DNA of 64,000 bases from Anthoceros angustus (GCA_010909165.1 MU008176.1:1108856-1172855); one strand, 5' to 3'. Shown: positions 12,051 through 23,348, counted from the stretch's first letter. Notes: generated by a model from the letters alone, not told the origin. Numbers and translations: made by a program.

Positions 12051-12605
12051 TCACAGGTCTTCTCGGCTGTCCCGAGACCCCAGCATAAATCCATGGCGGT
12101 GGCAGGACCGCCGTGTCTCTTCCACGGCCGCCACTGGTGAGGCCCCCAAAAAGTCCGTAGTGGGAGCGGGCATCTCACGGTCCGCCAAGGACCTCCATAC
12201 CGTAGTCCGGAGCAAGTCCGGACTGGGTTCTCCGGACCTAATCAGGTCCCTTAGGTCCTGATTGCCGAGGTCCGGAGCTTCACCCTCCTTGGCCCTCTTG
12301 GCCGCCAATTCCTTATTCGCCCTCTTCGTCCTGGGGCTCGGAGGGGGTGAGGGGGTTCGGGAGCTGACCCCCTTGCCTCTCCCGGTCGGCGACAGGACCG
12401 GCTCCGGGTGGGGTTGCTGCCAGTGACCTCCTGCTCCTTGAGCGGCGTCCTTTACGCTCTTCTCACGCCTCTTGACCTCTTGCCACTCCGTGGCGGGGCA
12501 AAACCTGAGCGCAGGAGTCTGCGTTGGCGGTGGCACCGTCTTCCGCCTCTTGATTGCCGGCGAGTTCGTCGGGGCTCCTCTGCTGCCGTTGTGTGTGGGG
12601 TACAT
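12051..12605 (-). CDS. Unrecognised charged protein of nested element (first duplicate)
   Basis: This 184-residue minus frame has no family I can name. It is rich in Pro, Ser, Arg and Lys (SSRTPSPPPSPRTKRANKEL, AAKRAKEGEAPD) and probably disordered. A second copy lies at about 14,056-14,431 in shifted frames with the shared segment TKRANKELGAKRAKEGEAPD. Preservation of this reading in both duplicates, in the same orientation as neighbouring charged frames, suggests a real gag-like accessory protein rather than a chance frame. Confidence 0.4.
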   Translation of the reverse strand: MYPTHNGSRGAPTNSPAIKRRKTVPPPTQTPALRFCPATEWQEVKRREKSVKDAAQGAGGHWQQPHPEPVLSPTGRGKGVSSRTPSPPPSPRTKRANKELAAKRAKEGEAPDLGNQDLRDLIRSGEPSPDLLRTTVWRSLADREMPAPTTDFLGASPVAAVEETRRSCHRHGFMLGSRDSREDL

Positions 12606-15600
12606 GGTCGGGGCCGTCTCTGCTGCCTTTGCTCCGGCGGGGCACCAAGAGGAGGGAAGCGGGGATATCTTCCCACACTTCCCTAGGTGGTGAGGGGTCC
12701 GTTCAGTATGAGTCAGTATCCCTTCGATCGTCCTCCTCCCGGACCCGTTTGGCCCTAGGGGGTCGGGCCTCTACCTCGGGCGCCTTTGCCCGCTCACCTT
12801 CTAGGGGGCCAGCCCTTTCGGGCGCCGCTCTACCTCCCCATCCTTGAGGTCGTAATGTCCCCATACATGGATCGGGTATGGGGATAGTCCGACGGTGGCT
12901 TCTCGCTCCTCGGCTTGTGGGCCTCTGGCTGAACACAGCGAAGATGATCCTTCCCAGTCGCCCTCTTGCCCCAGCGCATGCGGGAACACCAACAAATTAT
13001 CACCAAGGTGATCCACCTTGGTGAGCAAGTTCGATGGACAATGATCGACTCACGCCTCACCCTACATCCGGTGGTCAGGCATCAACCCGGGTTGGTTGTC
13101 CTGCGTTCGGGCTTGACATCGCCGCCCTTGCGCCTCTATCTTTCCCTCGCCTTGAGGGGCTCGGGACTCGCCCCAACCTCCTCCGTTGGGCGGTTGTAAG
13201 CCGCCCTCGGGACCTCAAGGTCCATCTCACAGGATCCTCCGGAGGTTCTTGGACGAACCTCCTTGTTGGCCGCCAACATCTTCCGGCGAACTCCGGACGG
13301 TGACTTGTCAAGCGTCGAACTGACTGGAACACGTCTAAGTGCCACTCTTGACTAATCCTCCGCCTCCTCCGACCATGGCCCAAAGTCCGGATAGCGCGGG
13401 TTACAATGTTGCGCTCTACCGGGTTCCATGGCTCCCATACCTCCATGACCTTCTTGGGTCCCATCGCCTTCTTCTCCTTTCTTATGTGGCGATTGCGAGA
13501 TCGGCGCTGTCGCCCTCTTGCCGTTCGGCTGCTCCAACCCCAGCGGTGAGCAGATGCTGGCGTTCAAGAGATAGCGCGAGGCGGGTTGCGGGCGCGAGGC
13601 TGCGGTGTCTCGAGGTCGCCTGAAATGACCCTCCTCGTCGGCGCGCGTTGGAAATAACGGCCGGGCGGGAGGTGCCTCCTGTCGTAGCGCGGAGGTGCGC
13701 CTTACTCGACCTTACGCGCGCGTACTGCAGCCTTCTGTTGCCGCCGATCCAGGCGTGAATACACACCTCGCGGCCCAGCAGGTCGGTCTGGCTGCTGCAT
13801 GCCGACCTCCACTCGGGGCCGTCCGTGGCGCCGCTCGATGCATCTTCACGACTCAACTTCTAAATTACTTTCTGGCGTACTTATCTGTTTTGACCGGGTG
13901 GGGTCGGACTTATCCGATACCGCGGTCAGTAGCTCGTCATAGTGGTACCGGTCCGTTACCCACTCGGTCCGGAGTATACTCCGAGCACGGTCCGCCAAGG
14001 ACCTCCCCATTGATGGGGCAAGTCGGGGCTGGGTTCTCGGACCTAATCGGGTCCCTTAGGTCTGATTGCAGTCAGGAGCTTCACCCTCCTTGGCCCTCTT
14101 GGCACCCAATTCCTTATTCGCCCTCTTAGTCACAGGGCTCGGAGGGTGAGGGGTTCTGCCTCTCCCGGTCGGCGGCAGGACCCGGCTCAGTGGGGTTCTG
14201 CGGTGACCTCCTCCTTGGCGGCGTCCCTTTACTCTTCTCACGCCTCTTGACCTCTTGCCACTCGTGGGCGGGGCAAAACCTGAGCACCAGTCTGCGTTGG
14301 CGGTGGCACCGTCTTCCGCCTCTTGATTGCCGAGTCTCGTCCGTTGTGGTGGGGTTTGATGTTGGAGTCGGGGCCGTCTCTGCCTTGGTGCTCGTGAGGC
14401 ACGAGAGGAGGAAGCGGGGATATCTTCCCACACTTCCCTAGGTGGTGAGGGGTCCGTTCGCGTATGGAGTCAGTATCCCTTCGATCGTCCTCCTCCGGAC
14501 CCGTTTGGCCCTAGGGGTCGGGCCTCTACCTCAGGCGCCTTTGCACCGCCAGTAGGGCCGCCAGCCCTTTCGGGCGCCGCTCTACCTCCCCATCCTTGAG
14601 GTCGTAATGTCCCCATACATGGATCGGGTATGGGGATAGTCCGGGCAGGTGGCTTCTCGCTCCTCGGCTTGTGGGCCTCTGGCTGAACACAGCGAAGATG
14701 ATCCTTCCCAGTCGCCCTCTTGCCCATTGCAGCATGCGGGAACACCAAATTATCACCAAGGTGATCCACCTTGGTGAGCAAGTTCGATGGACAATGATCG
14801 ACTCACCCTCACCCTTACATCCGGTGTCAGGCATCAACCCCAGTTGGTTGTCCTGCGTTCAAACATCGCGCGCCCTTGCGCCTCTATCTTTCCCTCGCCT
14901 TGAGGGGCTCATCGCAACCTCCTCCGTTGGGCGGTTGTAAGCCGCCCTCGGGACCTCAAGGTCCATCTCACAGGATCCTCCGGAGGTTCTTGGACGAACC
15001 TCCTTGTTGGCCGCCAACATCTTGGCGAACTCCGGACCCGGGGTGACTTGTCAAGCGTCCGGGCACTGGAACACGTCTAAGTGCCACTCTTGACTAATCC
15101 TCCGCCTCCTCCGACCATGGCCCAAAGTCCGGATAGCGCGGGTTACAATGTTGCGCTCTACCGGGTTCCATGGCTCCCATACCTCCATGACCTTCTTGGG
15201 TCCCATCGCCTTCTTCTCCTTTCTTATGTGGCGATTGCGAGATCGGGCACGTCGCCCTCTTGTTGCGTTGTGCTCCAACTAGAGCAGCAGATGCTGGCGT
15301 TCAAGAGATAGCGCCCGGAGGCGGGTTGCGGGCGCGAGGCTGCGGTGTCTCGAGTCGCCGAAATGACCCTCCTCGTCGGCGCGCCGTTGGAAATAACCAT
15401 GGGCGGGAGGTGCCTCTTCACATTGCGCGCGAGCGCATGGCCTCGACCTTACGCGCGCGTACTCGGCTTCTGTTGCCGCCGATCCGCGGGCGTGAATACA
15501 CCGCCTGCGCGGCAGCAGGTCGGTCACGCTGCTGCATGCGACCTCCACTCGGGGCCGTCCGTGGCGCCGCTCGATGTCTTCACGACTCAACTTCTAAATT

Positions 15601-15735
15601 ACTTTCCTGGCGTACTTATCTGTTTTGACCGGGGTCGGACTTATCCGATACCGATGCGCGCGATCGTAGCTCGTCATAGTGGTACCGGTCCGTTACCCAC
15701 TCGGTCCGGAGTATACTCCGAGGGTACCGGTCCGG
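12180..15735. repeat. Tandem duplication, about 1.8 kb x 2, in nested element
   Basis: The landmark CGGTCCGCCAAGGACCTCC appears at 12,179 and 13,989, and GTGGTACCGGTCCGTTACCC at about 13,942 and 15,679. All intermediate landmarks recur in the same order. Differences are mostly short indels, often at GC-rich positions, with some small blocks missing from one copy only. Confidence 0.9.
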
Positions 15736-15849
15736 GCAATCCACTCCTCCTTTTCCGCCTTATTTTATTCTTCGGACCTACGAAAAAACAAAACCCCACT
15801 TATTTCCTAACCCCCAAGGGAAGTCCGTAGCCCACACATACCAAGTCAT

Positions 15850-16200
15850 CAATTGTGCTATTTCCGCCATTCGAAACATGCGTTTCAGTCGCGGTTTCAA
15901 GGGAAAATGCTAGAGGACCTTCCGAGGACTCCCGGCCCGTTCATCAAACCCTTCCCTGAACCGCGGCGTCCCACACTTTGGGCAATGGTTGCAGTCCCCG
16001 TACTCGCCTGAGCGAGCGATCTTTCTCACAAGCATGGATTTTCTCATATCTGGGGCCAAATAGGTGCAACAGTGACTTGGCCTCGTACATGTCCTTCGGT
16101 AGCTCGTTTGGGCGGCAAAAATCCACACTTAAGAGCTTTAAGAGGCATTAATGCGGCGTCAGCGATGTCATACATGGTTTGCCAGGACAACAACAACAGT
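15850..16200 (-). pseudogene. CACTA transposase N-terminal part (Transposase_21 zinc-binding region)
   Basis: Minus frames from about 16,190 downward give LPKDMYEAKSLLHLFGPRYE, KIHACEKD, GEYGDCNHCPKCGTPRF and PRKVL. A PRLKRMF..AEIAQLMTW-like end follows near 15,860. This matches the start of the Tnp2 transposase domain: YEKI.AC..D, the paired-cysteine CPKCG motif, then the PR.. F.......MRW motif. Two frames are needed, with the shift after CEKD. It is the missing N-terminal half of the transposase at 7417-9700, cut off by the element between them. Confidence 0.8.
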
Positions 16201-16845
16201 GTGGCGCTTAGCTGAATCCACGTGCGTCGTCACCTGGCGGCATGGACAAAACATGTAAACCTCATTTGCAAATCGGGCATCTTGCTCGTGGTCAGGCCGG
16301 TGGTGACAACAAGCGAGAATCGGGGCAGCGCAGCACGGGCAAACAATGAAGCCCGCCCTTGGCGAGGCCGGCAGTTAATTCATGTCCAATTCACAACAAC
16401 CTCATAGAAGCACGCTTGTAAGTGCGGTATCAAGATATCGCAGCGCGTCACCTCCAAATCGAGAACCGGTCCTTCAACATTAGAGCACCTCGACTGACCG
16501 TGGTCGTGATGGCATCGAGAGCAAGTGGGTACGGTTGTGGATTCACGCCATATTCATCCGGGCGGTGAGGCGGCCGGGATGGGATGAATCATTGCATTGG
16601 CGGGATGTTACGGGGCCTAAATAAACACTCCGAGCCGAGCGCACCGGCCGGGTGAGGTGACGGCTATTGAAAGGAGGACATGGCCGCAGCTAGCGGTTGG
16701 GCGGCAGTCGACTCTTGTCTACATGGTAGCCATTGCACTTGCAAACATGTGTTGTGGGCTAAAACAGATGCCCCACCTCCTTCATAGTTTTACATCGGCA
16801 ACCGACGGGAATCGGTTGCATTGAAAGGCAGCGGAAGATGATCAT
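16200..16845. other. CACTA 5' region, no gene recognised
   Basis: This lies upstream (on the minus strand) of the transposase N-terminus. Only short frames occur and no motif was seen. It probably represents leader or intron sequence of the CACTA element. Confidence 0.4.
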
Positions 16846-17578
16846 CACAAGGCGCGCCCATCCTTGCTGCAACCCACCTCCTTGATTTGCACTTCGTCCA
16901 TAGCGAGAGATAGTGTTGAGCTCATGCTCTCAAAGTCTCTATACAACTCCCATGTTGCGTGCGCCATTGCAGTGAAAGGGCAGTGCACCCAGTGGCCGCA
17001 CAGCGTGTTCCATGCCGTCTCTTCTGCCGCATCCCAAGTCCATTCCTGTGGTGTGTGTAGCTTCAGCCATAGAGGCCGCGCTTCAGATGTGAAGCCCCCA
17101 CAACGGCAGTTTGTTCTATCCAGAAACAATCGACTCAAATTCTGCAGCAAATCCTCCTTGGATCGTGGCCTGTGCAAAAAGTGTAGCTCCGGTATGCGAC
17201 TTGCCTCTTCTTCCCATCGGAAATTATTGCAGTTCGGCGTCGAAAGCGTGAGGGGGAGACTGGCGCGCGTCCTGACAAAGTTCCTCCCGGCTTCCTCTCT
17301 CCCTTCGTATCAGTAAGGTCGGTGAAGGCGGGGGGAGTGTTGTGTGCAGCTGCCTTCCCCTTCCCTCTCAACCTCCCTTTCGCCTTCAACTTTCGAGGCT
17401 TGCAAAAGTCGCCGCCTTCGTTTCCACCTCGATCCATCACGGTTTGGAGGGCAGACACTTGTATAGTTTGCCGGCTGCAGCGGCCACTATCCGGAGGAAG
17501 GCAACGCCGCGATGGTAAAGGATCCCAAAGTTTGTGAATCCATATTACAGCCATCGGCAAACGGTGCACGATTGACAC
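16845..17578 (-). pseudogene. Unrecognised minus-strand frames upstream of CACTA transposase
   Basis: Two overlapping minus frames (17,578-17,135 and 17,177-16,845) could form one broken protein. The first is basic (KPRKLKAKGRLRGKGKAAAH). The second is rich in Trp and Cys (LHTPQEWTWDAAEETAWNTL, WELYRDFESMSSTLSLAMDE). I do not recognise either. The position suggests an accessory frame of the CACTA element or captured host sequence. Confidence 0.35.
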
Positions 17579-17599
17579 GCGTCAAACATAAGTGACGTG

Positions 17600-17695
17600 G
17601 GTGGCGGTGACATGTCATGTCTGCTCCACGGTATGGATGGGCACCAACCCCTATCCATCCATTCCGCGAAGTGGACATGACAGGTCATCGACTTT
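17600..17695. repeat. Imperfect inverted repeat (hairpin)
   Basis: GGTGACATGTCATGTC and GTATGGATGGG on the left pair with CCTATCCATCCATTCC and GGACATGACAGGTCATC on the right. The arms are about 35 bp with a short loop. It may be a MITE or the end of the CACTA element, since coding on the minus strand begins just below it. Confidence 0.6.
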
Positions 17696-17789
17696 TATTG
17701 CTGGTGTTGATGAGTAGTACACGTGGTACAAATAGAGGAAGCACATTTCCCAACGCCGCCTTTAAGAATGGTGAACGTATACCCCAGAA

Positions 17790-18760
17790 TGTGAGGTATA
17801 AACTCTTCTCCACTCAGGGAGCACCCTTTTACTTGCAGATTTGGGATTCGTCCCTTAGGCTTTGCCTGTGGCCTTCCACTAACACCTACTCTTCTAATCC
17901 TCTACTCGTCTCCTCCTCTTCCTCCTATTCTAACCTCACTGGCTTAGCTGATTCAAATGCTCTCACGGCACAACCGCCTGGGTCGGCCTTCACCAAAGAA
18001 GTTCTTCCTTGGGCAGTTCACTATGAGTTTGACACGGTCGTGAGCACCTCAGGAGTCTTTCCTATGGATCAACCTCTAGCCGAGAGTTCCATGGGCATTG
18101 CCACACACCCAAAGCAAAGCAATTTCACAGCAACCATTCACATCTTTGACCATATCTAGTCCTCACCCTGCTGGGATAGTGCCGCGTCCATTGTGGATTG
18201 GCTCCCTCGCCCTCCTTTTGCTCTTGCCTCTTCCCAGTCCTTGTCATCTTCCTAATGTGTGGGGCAAGTACAATTCTGCCCCTTCCTCCAACTCCGCGGG
18301 GCGGCGCCCTGATTTCTCCCATCATCCAGCAATCGCGCCCTCCTTCGTGCACTCAGGCGCCCTTTCCTTCAGACTCCGCGCCCGCTGGATCACGCCAAAG
18401 GGCACCCTACAGCGGTAGTCGGCGACACACGGGTGGCTGACCACCTACCATGGTAGTCTGATCCCTCTCTCCTCCTCTTTCTTCTTCTCCATCGGTGATG
18501 TCTCTCGGGTGGAGATCCTCCTTGCTCCTATCCTCATGTTTGGTTTGTCCATACCTTGCTTGGAGCATTCTCAAAGTCCTCCACCCCAATTGTTGGCGGT
18601 GTTCCCACTAACTTCTTGAGGCTCTTTTTGCGTTCGTCTCCTCTCCTGGCCCTGGTTCTTCCCTTATTCGTGGGGTGAGGGAACTTCTCACCCCTCCCCC
18701 TTCCTCGGCGGTCCTAATTCCGCTCTTGCAATCCTCCGGTGGGGCCGTTTCCTAACAAAA
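17790..18760. repeat. Dispersed repeat, copy 1 (partner at 55,070-56,330)
   Basis: The run from CTCTTCTCCACTC through GGGATTCGTCCCTTAGG, TCTCCTCCTCTTCCTCC and CACACCCAAAGCAAAGCAAT to GGGGTGAGGG recurs in the same order and orientation at 55,070-56,330. The + frame 17,617-18,159 (180 residues) includes GIATHPKQSNFTATIHIF, which is preserved in the second locus. I do not recognise the family. The conserved frame hints at a repeat-encoded protein. Confidence 0.75.
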
Positions 18761-18778
18761 TCTAAGAACGCTGGTTTT

Positions 18779-18966
18779 GTGTCAAGCCAGCTTGACATGA
18801 TGCAAAAAAGGTAGAGAGCACGAAAGCCAGAATGCTATATATGAGTAATTAAGAGTACAAGTGATATTGTAAAGAACAAGTGTTTATATAGATAACCCTA
18901 AACAATTAGGTCATCTAGGTGATGCACACTCCTAGATTAAACTAACATATATTTTAACACTCCCAC
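18779..18966 (-). mobile_element. Solo or 3' LTR of a Ty1/copia-type element
   Basis: On the minus strand a purine tract GTGGGAG is directly followed by TGTTAAAATATATG at about 18,959. It runs through an AT-rich segment with TATATAAACAC and a polyadenylation-like region to GACACA at about 18,779. The polypurine tract plus TG..CA-bounded AT-rich block fits a copia 3' end. No RNase H was recognised upstream on this strand. Confidence 0.5.
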
Positions 18967-19790
18967 ATAAGCTACCCAGTGTGCGTCCATCCAGTTTGGC
19001 GGGAAGAGAGCAACTTCGTTACGCGCAAAGTCCTTACGCTGTTAGCATCCAGTGTGTGCAGAGCATAGGTTACGCTACCCCTCCGTTACATGTCAGAAGC
19101 TCAAGCACAAGCGGCGGCAGCTGAGCTGCATATCTTAAATACTGGCAGTAGAGGCCATAATCCCAGCGAGCTGCTTCATAAACATCTGGTGGCAGCAGCA
19201 GATGGCAACCAGAAGCGGCGCGTGCTACAGACCTGAGAACTACGGGGAAGACGCTGTGCCTAGGAGGAAATGAGCGGGGGAGAGGCAAGGTGCGACTGGA
19301 GCTGGAGTTAGAACTGCGAGGGCTCCGGAGTGGAAACCCTTCAACCTGCAGCACTTTGTGAGTAGCTGCAGCTGGAAAATGGATGTAGCAGCTAGCGTAA
19401 CTATGCGCAGTGTGCAAGACGCGAATAGGGCTAGCTCAGTTGTGAAAGAAGTGGAGGTTGTGGCAGAGCTGCTGGGCACACCCATCCCAGACCCTCTCAG
19501 AGGGATGAGGGTGAGATGGCATGAAACAAACAGAAACCCGCTGCCGGATGACGACGATATGAAGGAGGAAGCGGGTAATGAGAAGGATGCAGAGGCGGAT
19601 GGGAGGAAGCTCCCACAGAAGATTAAGTGAAGAGGGTGCAAGACTAGGTAAGGAAACTGTTGCTTCATCCATGCTCCCTCTTGCTGAAGTGACTGACCTG
19701 AAGGTGTTGTGATCCAGAAAGGGCAAGAAAGGCCTTGCGGATACATGTTGGAGAATGTGCCAGCATGCATGAGCATGAAAGTTGTACACA
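18967..19790. other. No recognisable gene
   Basis: Frames on both strands (19,240-19,791 minus, serine/leucine-rich; 19,358-19,630 plus, acidic) overlap the same DNA, and neither shows a motif. It lies between two copia remnants and is probably transposon-derived. Confidence 0.4.
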
Positions 19791-19793
19791 ATC

Positions 19794-20331
19794 GGCTATT
19801 GCATTAGTCGCTAATCCTCGTTATTATGCTCGTATGGACGTACGAAGCATATTGTGTTATATCATTACTATAATCGTGATATTACTTCACGAGGAATGGT
19901 GGTGATTGCTTATACAAATACAGAGGATAATACTACCGATATATTCACTAAGTCTCTTCCGTCTTATAAACGTAATAAACATAGAGAACGACTAGGAGTA
20001 GTTGACGGCAGCAACCTAATCACCTTAGTAGCTGAGCAGGCAAAGTTAACGACAAAATAACACTTTGCAAGCTTAAGTGGGAGCTATTCGAGTGACGAGA
20101 GTGGATGAAGCTAATATGCGTTAGATCCAATCATCCAGTCACTTAGTACATAGTCCTACGAGGAGATCTTTGTGTGCTAGAGCTGAGTGGAAGTGTGGAG
20201 ATATAACATCTACAGATAAACCAGGGTTAATTAGAACTGTCGTTTCAATAAGTTGATAAGTGAACAATTTTGTTAATCTGAATAATCAATGAAAGAAGAA
20301 GTTTGGAGTTTGTCTCGTTTCCCTCTTTTCA
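19794..20331 (+). mobile_element. 5'-truncated Ty1/copia element: RNase H end, PPT and LTR
   Basis: From 19,794 the translation contains ANPRYYARMDVRSI, LYHYYNRDI, then NTEDNTTDIFTKSLPSYKR and LGVV. This is the C-terminal end of copia RNase H (Nxx.H.RTKHI, YHxxR, T.D..ADI.TK.L, LG). One frame change near 19,850 breaks it. A polypurine tract (TAAGTGGGAG, 20,074-20,083) follows, and then an LTR-like block that ends TTTTCA at 20,331, exactly where the TrpRS/PPR array begins. All upstream pol sequence is missing. It marks, and may have helped create, the left border of the array. Confidence 0.7.
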
Positions 20332-20351
20332 CTACTACTTCCCCCTGGAGC

Positions 20352-20440
20352 AGGAGTGGCGCTGTTTGAAGGCATCCCGAATGAGCGATCAAGAGTGGCG
20401 CTGTTTGAAGGCATCCCGAATGGACGATCCCCCGGCATTT
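20352..20440. repeat. 40-bp local duplication at the start of unit A
   Basis: AGTGGCGCTGTTTGAAGGCA followed by TCCCGAATG and a CGATC-type end occurs twice in a row (about 20,354 and 20,394) in unit A, but once in units B and C. It lies in the 5' flank of TrpRS copy A. Confidence 0.85.
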
Positions 20441-20633
20441 TGGTGATGGGCCTACAAACCTGCACGGAGTGCAAGATCCACTGAGCTCAGCACATTTTCC
20501 ACAGGCGTTCTCCGAGACTTTTCGAACAATCTCGTCCATCCCTGTCCTTATCTCGACTTCCCCGTTTCACTGCCGCTGGCGAACGAAACAAACAGAACTT
20601 CGTTTGCCAGCCGGTGTTGCATTTGGGAGGGGC

Positions 20634-23348
20634 ATGAAAATCCGAGCCATGGCTATGGCGCGGGCCTGTGGCCCAGCCTCTGCTGAGTCTCACGGTTTCT
20701 TCGAGTCGCACCGGGTAATGAGTGGTAGCATGCCTTTCGAGTGTCGTGCTTGCTTTCGCTAGGTGCAGATTGTGAGCTTCAACTCCTGCGCTCAATCTCC
20801 GCGTCAACTCTGGTGTGCAGGTGCCGTGGGAGGCTGCCCGTGTTACATTTGCATTGTTCGAGAGGGCCTTCCATGCAAATTTTGCTCTCTAGCAGATTCT
20901 GGCCGCCTTCCGCAGCGAAATGTTTTACAAGGAAATGAAAGGAAGGTCAGCACTTTTGCAGCTCCAGAGGCTCTTGTGTCCCCACCAACAATCGATGCCA
21001 CGAGAGCTCTTCTTCTGTGAAGTGAGTCAAGTGGCTGTTGTTCTGAGCTGGGCTTCAGACTTTCTAGCACTCATCATGAAGTTCAAACATGGTCCATGGA
21101 TCAGGAAAAGTGGTTTCTGGAGTGCAGCCCACAGGAAGCATTCATCTGGGCAATTACCTTGGCGCCATCAAGAACTGGGTCTCGCTACAGGTTGTCCAGC
21201 AGAGTCAGCTTCATTCGCTGTTGTGAATTATTCAAACAGATCCGCGTGTTGATATCAAAAGTGGAGTGGGATTATGGTTTGCACTGAATCCTGAAGAAAA
21301 CATAGGAATCACATCCGAATAACGTTACGGGTTGCCTTGCAGGATGTCTACGACACGCTTTTCTTTGTGGTGGATTTGCACGCAGTACGTTTCTTATGCT
21401 ACGTGCTGTTTGGAAACCCTGCTCAAGCATGAAGTCTGCTTATCTACCCCGTCTTTTCTTTGAAAAAGCTTCCACTTTCCATGGGACTGTGCAGATAACT
21501 TTGCCTCATGAACCACAAGAGCTGTCAAAGGCAACAAGGAAATCCGCTGCTCTGTACATCGCCTGTGGTGTGGATCCTGCAAAGGTGATCTTGTTTTGTC
21601 TGCTGCAACTGTTTTCCTGCCATGCATTCTGATGCTGCAGAGTTTCTTACAGTTCACAAAGCATATCGCTCACAGGCCTCAATTTTCATACAATCCCATG
21701 TCCCGGCGCATACAGAGCTGACATGGTTGTTGAGCTGCATTACGCCGATCAGCCGGTTGCTCAAGATGATACAATTCAAAGAAAAATGTTGCAAGTCGGT
21801 AGGTCCGTGATCTTAATCTTGTCACGTTATAGACAGCAAGTGTTTTGAGTTTTGGTAGTGCAAATGTCCTCGTATATGCCTGCCAATCCGGATTAATGGG
21901 TGCTGGCAAGTGTCAGCCTGATGGTCAGTTCTGTTGGCCAACTGCAGGAGAGGATGTAGGGACTGGACTGCTAACCTATCCTCTGTTAATGGCATCAGAT
22001 ATCCTTCTGTACCAGGTGATCCCCTCAGGTCAAACATTTTGTTCTCACGTCGAGGTTTTCTGTGCACCCTTGTGTGGTCACCCTTGTGGGGAAGATCAGC
22101 GACAGCACCTTGAGCTAATTCGAGATGTAGCAGACCGTGTCAACCACTCATATGGTGGCAAGAAATGAAAGAAGCTTGGAGGGTGAGTGACTGTCTTGTC
22201 CCCACTGCGAGTATGGTCCTCAACAAGAAACGTGTCATCCCTTAAGCGCTAGTGTCCGTATATTTGGTTTGCTTACAGGAGGGTGGCAGGATTTTTAAGG
22301 TAATAAGAAACCATTTCCATCACGTTTGAGTACAGAATGCAAGTGTGGTGCCAGCATGATTGCAAGGACCCTGCGTGTCCATTAGGTTCCAGAAGCATTC
22401 ATCTCACCAGCTGGAGCACGTATAGTGTCGACTAACAGATGGACTATCGAAGGTAATAATCCCTACACTTTTGTCAGACGCACATACATGACATTCGAGA
22501 TTCTCTTGTTCTCATCGAAGGCTGTTGTTTGTTTGGCCACAGATGTCCAAATCCGCACCGTCTGACCAATCACGCATAAATCTCCTCGACACACATGATG
22601 TACTCTGTCCATCCATACAAGATGTTGAAGGACTGACCTCTAGAGGACTTGGCTGATTGGCACTGGACTTTTGCAGGAAATCACGAATAAGATAAAAAGA
22701 TGCAAGACAGATTCCTCTGTTGGGTAAGATCCAAGCTCTAGCCTTGGGGCCTTGGGGAAATGGGGTCTGTCGGGGAGCAGTGTTCTCTAAATTCATGCTG
22801 CGTAGTTCGACAAAGAAAATTCGTGTGCATCTCTGAAATATGTGCAGGATGGAATTTGACAACCCATAGAGGCCAGAGTGCAATCTACCAGCTGGTGTCA
22901 GGCGAAGCCAAGGAGGTATAGCCAAATTCAATCGATGCATATTCGCATCCTTGATGAGGCACCCTATGATCTCCTCACACCCGTGCAGGAAGTATCACCT
23001 GTGTGCGGGGCCATGAATTGGGGCCAATTCAAGCCTGTCCTGGTGGATGCTGTCATTGCCCACCTGGACCCTATGCAGGTACTTTTTACCCACCCCAAGC
23101 ACGTAAGCCAATTCCTAGGCTGGTATGCCAACCACGATGCTGAATTGCGGCGTGGCATGCAGAAACCTTACGCGGAGGTTGTAAACGACCCGTCTTACCT
23201 GGACTCCATCCTTGCCCAAGGGGCGGAACAAGCAGATAGTATCGCAAGGATCACTTTGGACAACGTTTACAACGCCCTGGGTTTCATCAGGCCTCAGAGA
23301 CTGGTCACCTCTGCAACGGAGCTGAAAACTCTGTCCAGGGCTGCTTAA
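20634..23348 (+). pseudogene. Organellar tryptophanyl-tRNA synthetase pseudogene, copy A
   Basis: Same exon order as copy C, but inactivated. The KIH/HLGNY exon (about 21,103) has a one-base loss (GAAAAGTGG against GAAAGAGTGG in C), and exon 7 loses a G at its acceptor. The acceptor and start of exon 8 are deleted (about 36 bp, near 22,080), removing the LVPVG part of [11 protein letters not shown], and a TGG has become TGA in the same exon (near 22,166). The exon after it loses one base. The VPEAFI exon gains one base after ARI. The NPERPE exon has GAG to TAG and lacks 13 bp. Substitutions in exon 6 change SWLNK to SRLLK and EKSRK to EKCCK. The last exon (ends 23,348) is intact. Upstream of about 21,615 it resembles copy C, and downstream copy B. 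Confidence 0.92.

Larger units (their letters stand above)
9720..15845 (-). mobile_element. Unclassified element nested in the CACTA transposase
   Basis: The transposase N-terminal segment breaks off near 15,850 (after a minus-strand LMTW-like motif) and the following part resumes near 9,620. The roughly 6 kb between them is foreign: pyrimidine-rich on +, coding-like on minus, with its own 1.8-kb tandem duplication. Minus frames encode charged, arginine- and proline-rich stretches (for example 10,808-11,188, 12,051-12,605, 13,075-13,464). None has a motif that I can assign. An LTR-like segment at 10,140-10,300 suggests an LTR-type element, but no matching LTR was found at the other end. The exact boundaries and class are inferred. 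Confidence 0.5.

Noticed and set aside
19240-19791. 183-residue minus Ser/Leu-rich frame as a secreted protein
   Set aside because: An equally long acidic + frame overlaps it, no signal peptide or conserved motif is convincing, and the region lies between copia remnants.
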